A DNA stretch of 64,000 nucleotides from positions 248,001 to 312,000 of the forward strand of contig JAHBUO010000001.1 of assembly GCA_019638025.1 (NCBI GenBank), written 5' to 3'. This document shows, piece after piece, positions 56,338 through 64,000 of the stretch. The notes under the pieces were generated by a model. That model was not told the DNA's origin and did no database searches. It worked only from the letters and a program-made list of their open reading frames with translations. The stretch is from Ignavibacteriaceae bacterium. GTDB taxonomy: Bacteria > Bacteroidota > Ignavibacteria > Ignavibacteriales > Ignavibacteriaceae. The first letter of the stretch is position 1, and every line of letters starts with the position of its first letter. The position numbers were made by a program, and so were the translations under genes.

Positions 56338-57033
56338 ATGGGAGTAAAATTGCCTGACACAAAAGAAAAATATTTGCGAGAAGTAACAAACTTCTATTGG
56401 GAAAATGGATACAACCCTGAAATTACCCAAATGGAACGTTTAGCTCACTTTGCAGATCTCGTTGTTAAGAAAAATGAAGACCTCAATCTTATTTCGCGAA
56501 AAGACACTGAATTTATAATTGAAAACCACGTTTTTGTTTCTGCATTTATTACTAAATATATTCCTGAACGATGCACAAAATTTTTAGACATCGGAACCGG
56601 TGGCGGATTTCCGGGAATTCCGATAGCTGTTATGCGCCCTGATTTGAACGGAGTTTTGGTTGATTCAATCGGGAAAAAAATTGAAGCGGTTAAAGATTTT
56701 GTAGATAAACTTATGTTGAATAATGCTCACATAGAAAATATGCGTGTTGAAGCTCCTGAGTTTATTGATAAATATAAAAACTCATTCGATTTATTTGTAA
56801 CACGCGGTACAGAGCCACTTATCGTTCTTTTAAGATATATTCTTCCGCTGATGAAAGATAAGGCTTATTTAATGGCAATTAAAGGCGGCGACTTATCTGA
56901 AGAATTTCAAAAGGTCGAATTGAAATATAAATCAAATATTAAAAAGTCAACCGTTTACGAGCTTCATTATAAACCATCAAATATACGAAATGTAAAAGGG
57001 AAAAAACTTGTTCTCTTGGAGCTCATTAAATGA
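56338..57033 (+). CDS. rsmG: 16S rRNA m7G527 methyltransferase RsmG (GidB)
   Basis: The 231 residues contain the SAM-binding motif FLDIGTGGGFPGIP (about 81-94), NLISRKD and DLFVTRG, typical of RsmG, which methylates G527 in 16S rRNA. It lies 17 bp after mnmG and overlaps murQ by 4 bp (ATGA), so translation is probably coupled. No clear ribosome-binding site precedes the ATG. Confidence 0.96.
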   Translation: MGVKLPDTKEKYLREVTNFYWENGYNPEITQMERLAHFADLVVKKNEDLNLISRKDTEFIIENHVFVSAFITKYIPERCTKFLDIGTGGGFPGIPIAVMRPDLNGVLVDSIGKKIEAVKDFVDKLMLNNAHIENMRVEAPEFIDKYKNSFDLFVTRGTEPLIVLLRYILPLMKDKAYLMAIKGGDLSEEFQKVELKYKSNIKKSTVYELHYKPSNIRNVKGKKLVLLELIK

Positions 57034-57965
57034 TAAAAACTTCTTCGCCTAACAAAGAACTTTTTTCTGAAATTGCAGGGCTAACAACAGAACAGAGAAA
57101 TCCAAATTCTATGGATATTGATGCCCGCTCAACTACAGAAATTCTAACTATAATTAATAATGAAGATAAAAAAGTCCCCTTAGCTGTTGAAGCAGAAATT
57201 CCATACATCGCACAAGCTGTTGAAATAGTTGTTCATGCATTGAAAAATGGTGGGCGCTTATTATACTTCGGTGCTGGAACAAGTGGGAGATTGGGAGTTG
57301 TTGATGCTTCTGAATGTCCCCCAACTTTTGGTACTCCTTTCGGAATGATTGATGGTTTTATTGCCGGCGGTAAAGAGGCAATGTTTAGAGCACAAGAGGG
57401 GGCTGAAGACCATGAAGAAAATGGGGCTAAGGATGTTCTTGCAGCAAATGTAACCGATAAAGATGTCGTCTGCGGCATAGCTGCGAGTCGGAGAACTCCA
57501 TATGTTGTCGGTGCAGTGAAAAAAGCTAAAGAACTCGGAGCTAAAACTCTTTATGTTACTTGTAATCCGAGAGAAAATTTCAACATAAAAGAAGTTGATA
57601 TCGCAATGTGTCCCTACGTTGGACCGGAAGTAATAATGGGCTCAACAAGAATGAAAAGCGGAACCGCTCAAAAACTTGTTTTAAATATGCTGACAACAAC
57701 ATCAATGATTCGCCTCGGTAAAGTTTATGAAAATATGATGATAGATCTTCAAATGACGAATAAAAAGTTAGTTGAAAGGTCAAAGAGAATTGTCATGACA
57801 ATTACCGGTTTATCGTACGAAGAAGCAACGGATTATTTATTAAAAGCTGACGGGCATGTAAAAACCGCACTCGTAATGATTAAAGCAAACGTTGATTCAG
57901 ATGCAGCTAAAAAACGACTTGAACTTGCTGATGGATTTGTCAGACAAGCGATTAATAGTTTTTAA
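57030..57965 (+). CDS. murQ: N-acetylmuramic acid 6-phosphate etherase
   Basis: This SIS-domain enzyme cleaves the lactyl ether of MurNAc-6-P during peptidoglycan recycling. The 311 residues have the family signatures TEQRNPNSMDID, GAGTSGRLGVVDASECPPTF and ASRRTPYVVGA, and the C-terminal helical region EAT..LL..A.G.VK.A. The first codon overlaps the end of rsmG. No MurNAc kinase (anmK) or transporter is in the window. Confidence 0.96.
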   Translation: MIKTSSPNKELFSEIAGLTTEQRNPNSMDIDARSTTEILTIINNEDKKVPLAVEAEIPYIAQAVEIVVHALKNGGRLLYFGAGTSGRLGVVDASECPPTFGTPFGMIDGFIAGGKEAMFRAQEGAEDHEENGAKDVLAANVTDKDVVCGIAASRRTPYVVGAVKKAKELGAKTLYVTCNPRENFNIKEVDIAMCPYVGPEVIMGSTRMKSGTAQKLVLNMLTTTSMIRLGKVYENMMIDLQMTNKKLVERSKRIVMTITGLSYEEATDYLLKADGHVKTALVMIKANVDSDAAKKRLELADGFVRQAINSF

Positions 57966-57990
57966 TAAAAGCTCAAACTCTTCTGGTAAT

Positions 57991-58770
57991 ATGTTTAAGC
58001 CGATAAAAATTTTTAGTTTATTTTTTTTGATGAACTTGTTTTTATCGGCACAAGTTACCGAAAATATCAAAACGGATATTAAACACTTCGGAAATTCCGG
58101 AAAAAATCTCTGGAACTCCTTCACAAAATTCGAAGCAAACACAAATATTAAGATTGCTGCATCATTATTGCTGATTGGCTCGGCATATATTGTTGATGAT
58201 GAGGTTAAAAACTTTTCTCAAAATAATAGATCAAAATTTGCCGATAATTTATTCAAGATAGATGATTACTACGGAGACCCATTAACACTGATTGCAATTG
58301 GTACATGCTATAGTATCGGCTTAATTGGTGGAAATGATAATTTGCGGACAAGCGCATTAACAGCGGCTGAGGCGGCATTTTATTCCGGAGTGGTTACATC
58401 ACTCATAAAGTCATCTATGGGAAGAAGCAGACCCTATGTTAACAAGGGAAAATCAGAATTTAACCCGATAAAATTCAATGCAGCAGAAACAGCATTTCCA
58501 TCGGGACACACAACCATTACATTTGCTATTTCTACTGCGTTGGCAGAACAGACAAACTCTTCGACATTAAAAATAGTTTTATATTCAGCGGCAACTTTAG
58601 TCGGTGCAGCAAGAATTTATAATAATGCACATTGGTTTTCTGATGTTGTTGGCGGGGGTTTAATTGGTTATTTTATAGGAAAGCATGTCGGAGAAAATCA
58701 ATCAAACAAAAATGTTCACATATTCCCAACAACAAATAATGTAATCAATATTTTGATTCCTCTTAATTAA
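57991..58770 (+). CDS. PAP2-superfamily membrane phosphatase
   Basis: The full acid-phosphatase signature is present in KSSMGRSRPYV, FPSGHTTITFA and RIYNNAHWFSDVVGG. The protein starts with a signal peptide or membrane segment (MFKPIKIFSLFFLMNLFLSAQ). The long reading from 57,892 overlaps murQ by 74 bp, so the ATG at 57,991 (259 residues) is chosen. Candidate substrates are undecaprenyl diphosphate or lipid phosphates in the envelope. It overlaps the mfd start codon by one base. Confidence 0.9.
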   Translation: MFKPIKIFSLFFLMNLFLSAQVTENIKTDIKHFGNSGKNLWNSFTKFEANTNIKIAASLLLIGSAYIVDDEVKNFSQNNRSKFADNLFKIDDYYGDPLTLIAIGTCYSIGLIGGNDNLRTSALTAAEAAFYSGVVTSLIKSSMGRSRPYVNKGKSEFNPIKFNAAETAFPSGHTTITFAISTALAEQTNSSTLKIVLYSAATLVGAARIYNNAHWFSDVVGGGLIGYFIGKHVGENQSNKNVHIFPTTNNVINILIPLN

Positions 58771-61700
58771 TGAGCACACAGTCAACTTCACACATTAATT
58801 TTTTTCTCCAGTTTAAACTTTTCGAGAACCTTCATAAAAGTTTAAATACATTTTCAGATAAGATTATTAAAACCTCAAGGCTTTACGGCAGCTCAAAATC
58901 TTTAATGATTTTAGACTTAATTGAGCACCACAACGAAATAATTTTATTTGTATCTAATCAGAAAGCGGTAAACGAGTTTGAGGTTGAATTAAAGCTTCTT
59001 GGATTAGATGAATATCTTGTTGTTATTGATGAACTTACTCCACAAATGTTGCAAGAGAGATTAACAGATTTAAGCAACAAGAAAAAATTTATCCTAATTA
59101 CTACTTACAATATTCTTGAAGTAAAGCTTCCAAAGAAAGAAATACTTGCCGAAAACACAACAACAATAAGTTCGGGCTCGGGGACGAGCTATAATGATTT
59201 AGTTGAGTATTTGAACTTACTTCTTTATCAAAAAGAAAAGTTTGTTGAATCTCAAGGTGATTATTCTCAGCGAGGGTCGATAATCGATTTTTGGTCTTAC
59301 AGTGAAAAAATGCCGATTAGAGTTGAGTATGACGGCGATTTTATCGAGTCGATAAGATACTTTGACCCGGAGAGTCAAAGATCAATTGAAACAGTTGAAT
59401 TGGCAACAATAGCCGCACCGATTCATCAAAAAGTCGAAAATGAAAATGAGAGTTTAGAAACGACAAAAATATTCGAATACTTCGAGAACCCTTTATTTAT
59501 AGGGGTGAAAAGCGAAATAGGTTCGGTGAAATGGAAAGAAGAAAATCCATTTATCGAAAAACCGATTCAAGAAAAAACAGAAGTTAATGATGGCTTATAC
59601 GAGGATGATTTTCCGGATGTTGTTCTAGAAGAAATAGTTGAAGAGCTTTCGTCAGAAAAAAACTCACTCGATTATTTCGATGATATTATTCAACAATCAA
59701 ACGGAAAATGGATTCTTGAGGAGAATTTTATTGGTGATGTTTCGATTATAAAATTCAATATAAAAGAGCCCCCCGCAATTCAATCAAATTATGAACGGTT
59801 ATTCAGTGTTATTACTCAATATACAAGTGGTGCTAATAAAGTTATCATTACAACCGATAATGAATTTCAGGCAAAAAGATTATCCGACCTTTTAGCTGAT
59901 TTCAAAAAAGAATTGAGTGAGTTATTAGATAGCGGAAAAGTAAAAGTTGTAGTTCTTCCGTTTAAAGAAGGATTTTATCTTTCCGAAGCAAAAATATTAA
60001 CCCTTACCGACTACCAGATATTTAATAAACCATTCCGTACAAAACTACCGACAAAGAAAAAGAAGAAATCACGCAATCAAGAGATTGCTTCGATTAATAT
60101 TGGTGATTATGTAGTTCATGAAGATTTTGGGATTGCAAAATATGCCGGACTTGAAACAATTAAAATCGGTGAAACAAATCAAGAGTCGATGAAGCTCCTT
60201 TATAATGAAGGAGGTGTTGTTTATGTAAACTTAAATTATCTTCATCTTGTAAAAAAATACTCTGCAAAAGAAGGAGTTAAGCCAAACGTTGCAACTCTCG
60301 GCTCAAGCGAGTGGATTAATACCAAAAAGAAAACTAAGAAAAGAATAAAGGAAGCAGCTCGGGAATTAATTCTTCTTTATGCAAAAAGAAAATCTGCTGA
60401 GGGTTATCCTTTTTCACCCGATACAGTTTGGCAAAAAGAACTTGAAGCCTCGTTTATGTATGAAGATACTCCCGATCAATCAAAAGTAACAGATGAAGTT
60501 AAGTTTGATATGGAAGCAGTAAATCCGATGGATCGACTTGTTTGTGGTGATGTCGGTTTCGGAAAAACCGAAATAGCCGTTAGAGCTTCTTTTAAAGCGG
60601 TTCAAGATGGGAAGCAGGTTGCTGTGCTTGTTCCAACAACAATTTTAGCAGAACAACACTTTAATACTTTTAAAGATAGACTTTCTCAATTCCCGGTTAA
60701 GATAGCGCCTCTTTCAAGATTTCAAACCAAAGGGGAGCAAAAAGAAATTGTAAATAATTTAGTTGATGGAAAGGTTGATATTGTAATCGGAACTCATCGA
60801 ATTATTTCGAGTGATGTAAAGTTTAAAGAGCTTGGTTTACTTATTATTGATGAGGAACATCGCTTTGGAGTAATGGCTAAAGAAAAACTTCGTTCATTAA
60901 AATTGAATGTCGATACACTTACACTTTCAGCAACGCCAATTCCGAGAACTTTGAATCTTTCACTTTTGGGGGCAAGAGATTTATCTATTATAGCAACTCC
61001 GCCACCAAACAGACAACCGATTTACACAAAAGTTGAAATATTTGATATTCTAAAAATCAGAGATTGGATTACTCAGGAGTTGAACCGAAGCGGACAAGTT
61101 TATGTAATTCACGACCGAATAAATTCAATAGATAAATTTACCGGATACATTCAGAAATATCTCCCTCATATTAAAATTGCGATTGCCCACGGTCAAATGA
61201 AACCGTCTCAACTCGAAGATGTTTTTCATGGTTTTATGAATCGGAAGTATGATGTACTTATTTCGACAAAGATTATTGAATCGGGAATAGATATTCCTAA
61301 TGTTAACACCATAATTATAAATCGTGCTGATAGATTTGGTTTAGCTGAACTACATCAACTTAGAGGAAGAGTTGGTCGTTCGGATAAGCAAGCTTATGCT
61401 TATTTTATTGTTCCATCGATGAATGCACTTCAGAAAAATACAGTTCGTAGATTACAAGCGATTGAGGAATTTACAGAGCTTGGTGCCGGTTTTAATTTAG
61501 CAATGCGAGATTTGGAAATCAGAGGTGCCGGGAATTTACTTGGAACAGCTCAGAGCGGTTTTATTAATGAAGTCGGTTTTGATTTATACTTAAAGCTGAT
61601 TAACGAAGCTGTTGAAGAACTGAAATACGAAGAGTTTAAAGATGTATTTAATAAGCTACCAAAACAAGAGGAGAGAACAGATCCTCAAATTGATACCTTC

Positions 61701-62183
61701 TTTGAAATAGGAATTCCAAAAACTTATATCCCCGAGCAGATGGATAGATTAAGTTTTTATACAACCCTCTATTCAATTGCAAATCTTAGTGAACTTCAAG
61801 ATATAAAAGAAGAAATGGAAGACCGATTTGGTTCGTTACCAAATACAGTCCAAAGATTACTTTTATCGGCAACTTTAAGATTATATGCGTCACGGGCGTT
61901 ATTCGATAGAATTATTATTCAAAGGAAAACTATGATTTTAGTCCTTCCTCAAGGGGCAAAAGAAGATTATTATAAATTCAAATTTATGGAGATGATGAGG
62001 TATATTGGTGATAATTATAAAGAGAATGTTAAACTCAATCAACAAAAAGAATCTCTAAAGCTCGTAATGGAAAATAGATTTGATACACCGGAAAGAATGC
62101 TATCTTTTTTAATTAAATTTTCGAGAGAGATTGCAGAATTGTTCGGTGTAAAATTGGATTTGGCAGAATCAGAACATAAATAA
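58770..62183 (+). CDS. mfd: Transcription-repair coupling factor Mfd
   Basis: The 1137 residues match the family. An N-terminal UvrB-like region (DYSQRGSIIDFW) is followed by the RNA polymerase-interacting domain (IGDYVVHEDFGIAKYAGL). The translocase motor follows, with GDVGFGKTE (about 592), DEEHRFGV, SATPIPRT and the QLRGRVGRS motif VI. A C-terminal region with the TRCF domain completes it. It links stalled RNA polymerase removal to nucleotide excision repair. It is the last gene of the mnmE group, with a one-base overlap with the PAP2 gene. Confidence 0.98.
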   Translation: MSTQSTSHINFFLQFKLFENLHKSLNTFSDKIIKTSRLYGSSKSLMILDLIEHHNEIILFVSNQKAVNEFEVELKLLGLDEYLVVIDELTPQMLQERLTDLSNKKKFILITTYNILEVKLPKKEILAENTTTISSGSGTSYNDLVEYLNLLLYQKEKFVESQGDYSQRGSIIDFWSYSEKMPIRVEYDGDFIESIRYFDPESQRSIETVELATIAAPIHQKVENENESLETTKIFEYFENPLFIGVKSEIGSVKWKEENPFIEKPIQEKTEVNDGLYEDDFPDVVLEEIVEELSSEKNSLDYFDDIIQQSNGKWILEENFIGDVSIIKFNIKEPPAIQSNYERLFSVITQYTSGANKVIITTDNEFQAKRLSDLLADFKKELSELLDSGKVKVVVLPFKEGFYLSEAKILTLTDYQIFNKPFRTKLPTKKKKKSRNQEIASINIGDYVVHEDFGIAKYAGLETIKIGETNQESMKLLYNEGGVVYVNLNYLHLVKKYSAKEGVKPNVATLGSSEWINTKKKTKKRIKEAARELILLYAKRKSAEGYPFSPDTVWQKELEASFMYEDTPDQSKVTDEVKFDMEAVNPMDRLVCGDVGFGKTEIAVRASFKAVQDGKQVAVLVPTTILAEQHFNTFKDRLSQFPVKIAPLSRFQTKGEQKEIVNNLVDGKVDIVIGTHRIISSDVKFKELGLLIIDEEHRFGVMAKEKLRSLKLNVDTLTLSATPIPRTLNLSLLGARDLSIIATPPPNRQPIYTKVEIFDILKIRDWITQELNRSGQVYVIHDRINSIDKFTGYIQKYLPHIKIAIAHGQMKPSQLEDVFHGFMNRKYDVLISTKIIESGIDIPNVNTIIINRADRFGLAELHQLRGRVGRSDKQAYAYFIVPSMNALQKNTVRRLQAIEEFTELGAGFNLAMRDLEIRGAGNLLGTAQSGFINEVGFDLYLKLINEAVEELKYEEFKDVFNKLPKQEERTDPQIDTFFEIGIPKTYIPEQMDRLSFYTTLYSIANLSELQDIKEEMEDRFGSLPNTVQRLLLSATLRLYASRALFDRIIIQRKTMILVLPQGAKEDYYKFKFMEMMRYIGDNYKENVKLNQQKESLKLVMENRFDTPERMLSFLIKFSREIAELFGVKLDLAESEHK

Positions 62184-62272
62184 GCAATCATTTATAAAAT
62201 TAATTTGTTCTAATCAGTTTTTGAGGATAAATTTCAGATACAAATTTGGGGTCAAACTTTCGGAGTTACTTC

Positions 62273-64000
62273 ATGAAAACAAAATATTTTTTAATTGTCA
62301 TTTCATTATTATTCATTAACAATTTAATGGGTGCATCCTTGTTAACGAGCAATAAATTAAATCATCTTACTGCAAAACAACAAGTCTATCAAAAGAAATT
62401 ACAAGATCTTGATAAATATTACTCAACAAAAAAACTTGGTGCTTTTGTTGAGAACGGTAAAACAGTATTTAGGATTTTTGCTCCTCAAGCATTGGCTGTT
62501 GTCCTCTGCACATTTGTTGAGCCGGAACAATCAAAACCCGAAAAATTTCCTCTCGAAAAAGATAAAGATGGTGTTTGGGAAGTATCTCTTGATGATGAAT
62601 TATATGGACTGTATTATGGTTTTCAAATATATAACGTCGGAGATAACACCAACAAAGAGCGGACTATTGTGCTCGACCCGTACGCAAAAGCAGTTACATC
62701 TTACAATACATATATGTCACCGAGACGAGGAATTGTTATCAAAGAAAATGATTACGATTGGGAAGGTGATGAATGGGTTCAGCAAGATTGGCGAGATTTA
62801 ATAATTTATGAAATGCACGTTCGTGATATGACTCGCCATGAATCATCCGGAGTTGAGAAGCCGGGAACTTATCTCGGCTTAACTGAAAAAAACAAAAAAG
62901 GGGGATTGAGTTATATAAAAAATCTTGGGGTAAATGCTGTAGAGCTACTTCCCGCACAAGAGTTTGCAAATGTTGAAATTCCATTTAAAGATTCAGCTTA
63001 TGGTAGATTTAACACTTGGAATTATTACGAGAGAAATCATTGGGGATATATGACTGCTGCGTTCTTCTCTCCCGAAGCTTACTATAGTGAGGAGGCTCCT
63101 GATTTACAATGGAATACTTGGCAAGGAAAATCAGGTAAACAAGTCAAAGATTTTAAGGATATGGTAAAAGCTTTTCACAAAGAGGGAATAGCCGTAATAA
63201 TGGATGTTGTTTACAATCACCTTTCAGAGTATGAAATAGGAAACTTGAAAGAGATTGATAAGGAATATTATTTCAGACTTGATGCAAACGGAAATTACAT
63301 CGCCGAAAGTTATTGCGGTAATGATTTAAAAACCGAAAGACCGATGTTAAGAAAATTGATTATCGAAAGTATTCTCTACTGGATGAAAGAATATCATGTT
63401 GATGGTTTTCGGTTTGACCTCGGAAAGCTTATTGATTGGGAAACTTTAGAAGATATAATTTATGAAGCACAAAAAATAAATCCACATGTAGTTTTTGTAG
63501 CTGAACCTTGGGGTGGTGGTTATGACCCAATGGGTTTTTCTTTGCGCGGCTGGGGAAGCTGGAATGACCAAATCAGAAACGGTATCAAAGGTGAAAATCC
63601 CAATAATGGACACGGATGGATTTTCGGTAAATGGTACGGAAACAATAATCCTCAGAGAATTAAAAGCTATGTAAACGGAACATTGATAGTTGATACTTTA
63701 GGTTTATTTCAGAAGAAAGAACATTCGGTAAATTATCTTGAATCGCATGATGGCTATACTTTGGGAGATTTTATTCGAATCGGCTTAAAAGATGTTTCTG
63801 AGAACGAAGTAATTAAAGATGTTGATAAATTTGTAAAACTTACGCCAACACAACTAAAACTGAATAAGCTTGGTGCATTGTTCTTGTTTACTTCTCAAGG
63901 GATAACAATGATTCATTCAGGACAAGAGTTTGCTCGCACTAAAGTTATTCCTCTTAATATTGATGTTAATGATCCTCACAAAGGAATGATTGACCACAAT
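62273..64000 (+). CDS. Pullulanase-type GH13 enzyme (3'-truncated by the window)
   Basis: This frame runs from ATG 62,273 to the window edge (576 codons) with no stop, so the C-terminus is missing. It starts with a signal peptide (MKTKYFLIVISLLFINNLMGA). A CBM48-like N-terminal module (about 55-135, TVFRIFAPQALAVVL) is followed by the GH13 barrel with VMDVVYNHL, DGFRFDLG (nucleophile Asp about 378), VAEPWG (Glu about 411) and NYLESHDGYTL (Asp about 493). The order and motifs fit type I pullulanase or a relative that cleaves alpha-1,6 links. It would complement the secreted alpha-amylase at 30 kb. Confidence 0.92.
   Translation, partial: MKTKYFLIVISLLFINNLMGASLLTSNKLNHLTAKQQVYQKKLQDLDKYYSTKKLGAFVENGKTVFRIFAPQALAVVLCTFVEPEQSKPEKFPLEKDKDGVWEVSLDDELYGLYYGFQIYNVGDNTNKERTIVLDPYAKAVTSYNTYMSPRRGIVIKENDYDWEGDEWVQQDWRDLIIYEMHVRDMTRHESSGVEKPGTYLGLTEKNKKGGLSYIKNLGVNAVELLPAQEFANVEIPFKDSAYGRFNTWNYYERNHWGYMTAAFFSPEAYYSEEAPDLQWNTWQGKSGKQVKDFKDMVKAFHKEGIAVIMDVVYNHLSEYEIGNLKEIDKEYYFRLDANGNYIAESYCGNDLKTERPMLRKLIIESILYWMKEYHVDGFRFDLGKLIDWETLEDIIYEAQKINPHVVFVAEPWGGGYDPMGFSLRGWGSWNDQIRNGIKGENPNNGHGWIFGKWYGNNNPQRIKSYVNGTLIVDTLGLFQKKEHSVNYLESHDGYTLGDFIRIGLKDVSENEVIKDVDKFVKLTPTQLKLNKLGALFLFTSQGITMIHSGQEFARTKVIPLNIDVNDPHKGMIDHN

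Noticed and set aside
62409..62801. 130-codon open frame at the right edge
   Set aside because: It is an alternate frame of the pullulanase-like gene, whose frame from 62,273 has signal peptide and GH13 motifs.
1..64000. tRNA, rRNA, CRISPR, insertion sequences and prophage
   Set aside because: Intergenic gaps are short and show no cloverleaf, spaced repeats, transposase or phage genes.

Overview
The window is a low-GC, gene-dense bacterial chromosome segment. Several signs point to the Bacteroidota/Chlorobiota side of the tree, most likely Ignavibacteria. Four secreted proteins end in a type A type IX secretion (T9SS) sorting domain that begins with the NYPNPFNP motif. The clearest promoters follow the Bacteroidota pattern TTTG-N19-TAnnTTTG. 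Many start codons lack a convincing Shine-Dalgarno sequence. This assignment is inference; no rRNA is present to confirm it. I see no prophage, insertion sequence, CRISPR array, tRNA or rRNA.

Layout. 0-5.3 kb: serC, a small lipoprotein gene, alaS and an AmrS-type radical SAM gene. 5.4-13.4 kb, all leftward: a T9SS protein; a Tro/Mnt-like metal ABC transporter operon led by a DtxR-family regulator, whose permease carries a second DtxR-like domain; a GxGYxYP-type T9SS protein; a small NAD(P)-binding protein. 13.5-16.6 kb: a periplasmic beta-carbonic anhydrase and a membrane-anchored CHASE2/sigma-54 activator. 16.7-25 kb: a DUF5522 protein, a YyaL/SSP411-type protein, a small secreted Lys/Cys-rich protein, a ferredoxin-like protein, a starch-binding-module esterase, a DHODH-like protein, an ArsC/Spx-like protein and a secreted endonuclease/exonuclease/phosphatase. 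25-30 kb: a three-gene histidine kinase/response regulator operon. 30-42 kb: an alpha-amylase, a DEAD-box helicase, prfC, the ansA-SDR-marC group, a GH9/deacetylase fusion, ogt and a TlpA-like protein.

43-45 kb is the probable chromosome origin. A lone dnaA (no dnaN beside it) has DnaA-box clusters on both sides. One side also has tandem boxes that abut a run of TAA/TAG triplets and a nearly G/C-free stretch, the layout of a DnaA-trio unwinding element. Gene orientation agrees: left of dnaA to 34 kb nearly every gene points left, and right of 46.5 kb every gene points right. From 52.5 kb runs the origin-proximal mnmE-GNAT-mnmG-rsmG set, with a 15/16 match to the ParB site parS at 53,891 and a weaker copy at 54,427. 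murQ, a PAP2 phosphatase gene and mfd follow, and a pullulanase-like gene runs off the right edge.

How the genes work together. Secreted polymer degradation (GH13 amylase, pullulanase, starch-module esterase, GH9, secreted peptidases and an EEP enzyme) suggests a heterotroph that feeds on polysaccharide and protein. The metal operon is probably self-regulated, because a 26-bp palindrome overlaps the predicted -7 element of its promoter. The most notable points are the bipartite origin with parS embedded in gene starts, the transporter with a built-in metalloregulator domain, the membrane-bound sigma-54 activator, and two unexplained structured intergenic elements (10,577-10,675 and 21,498-21,577).
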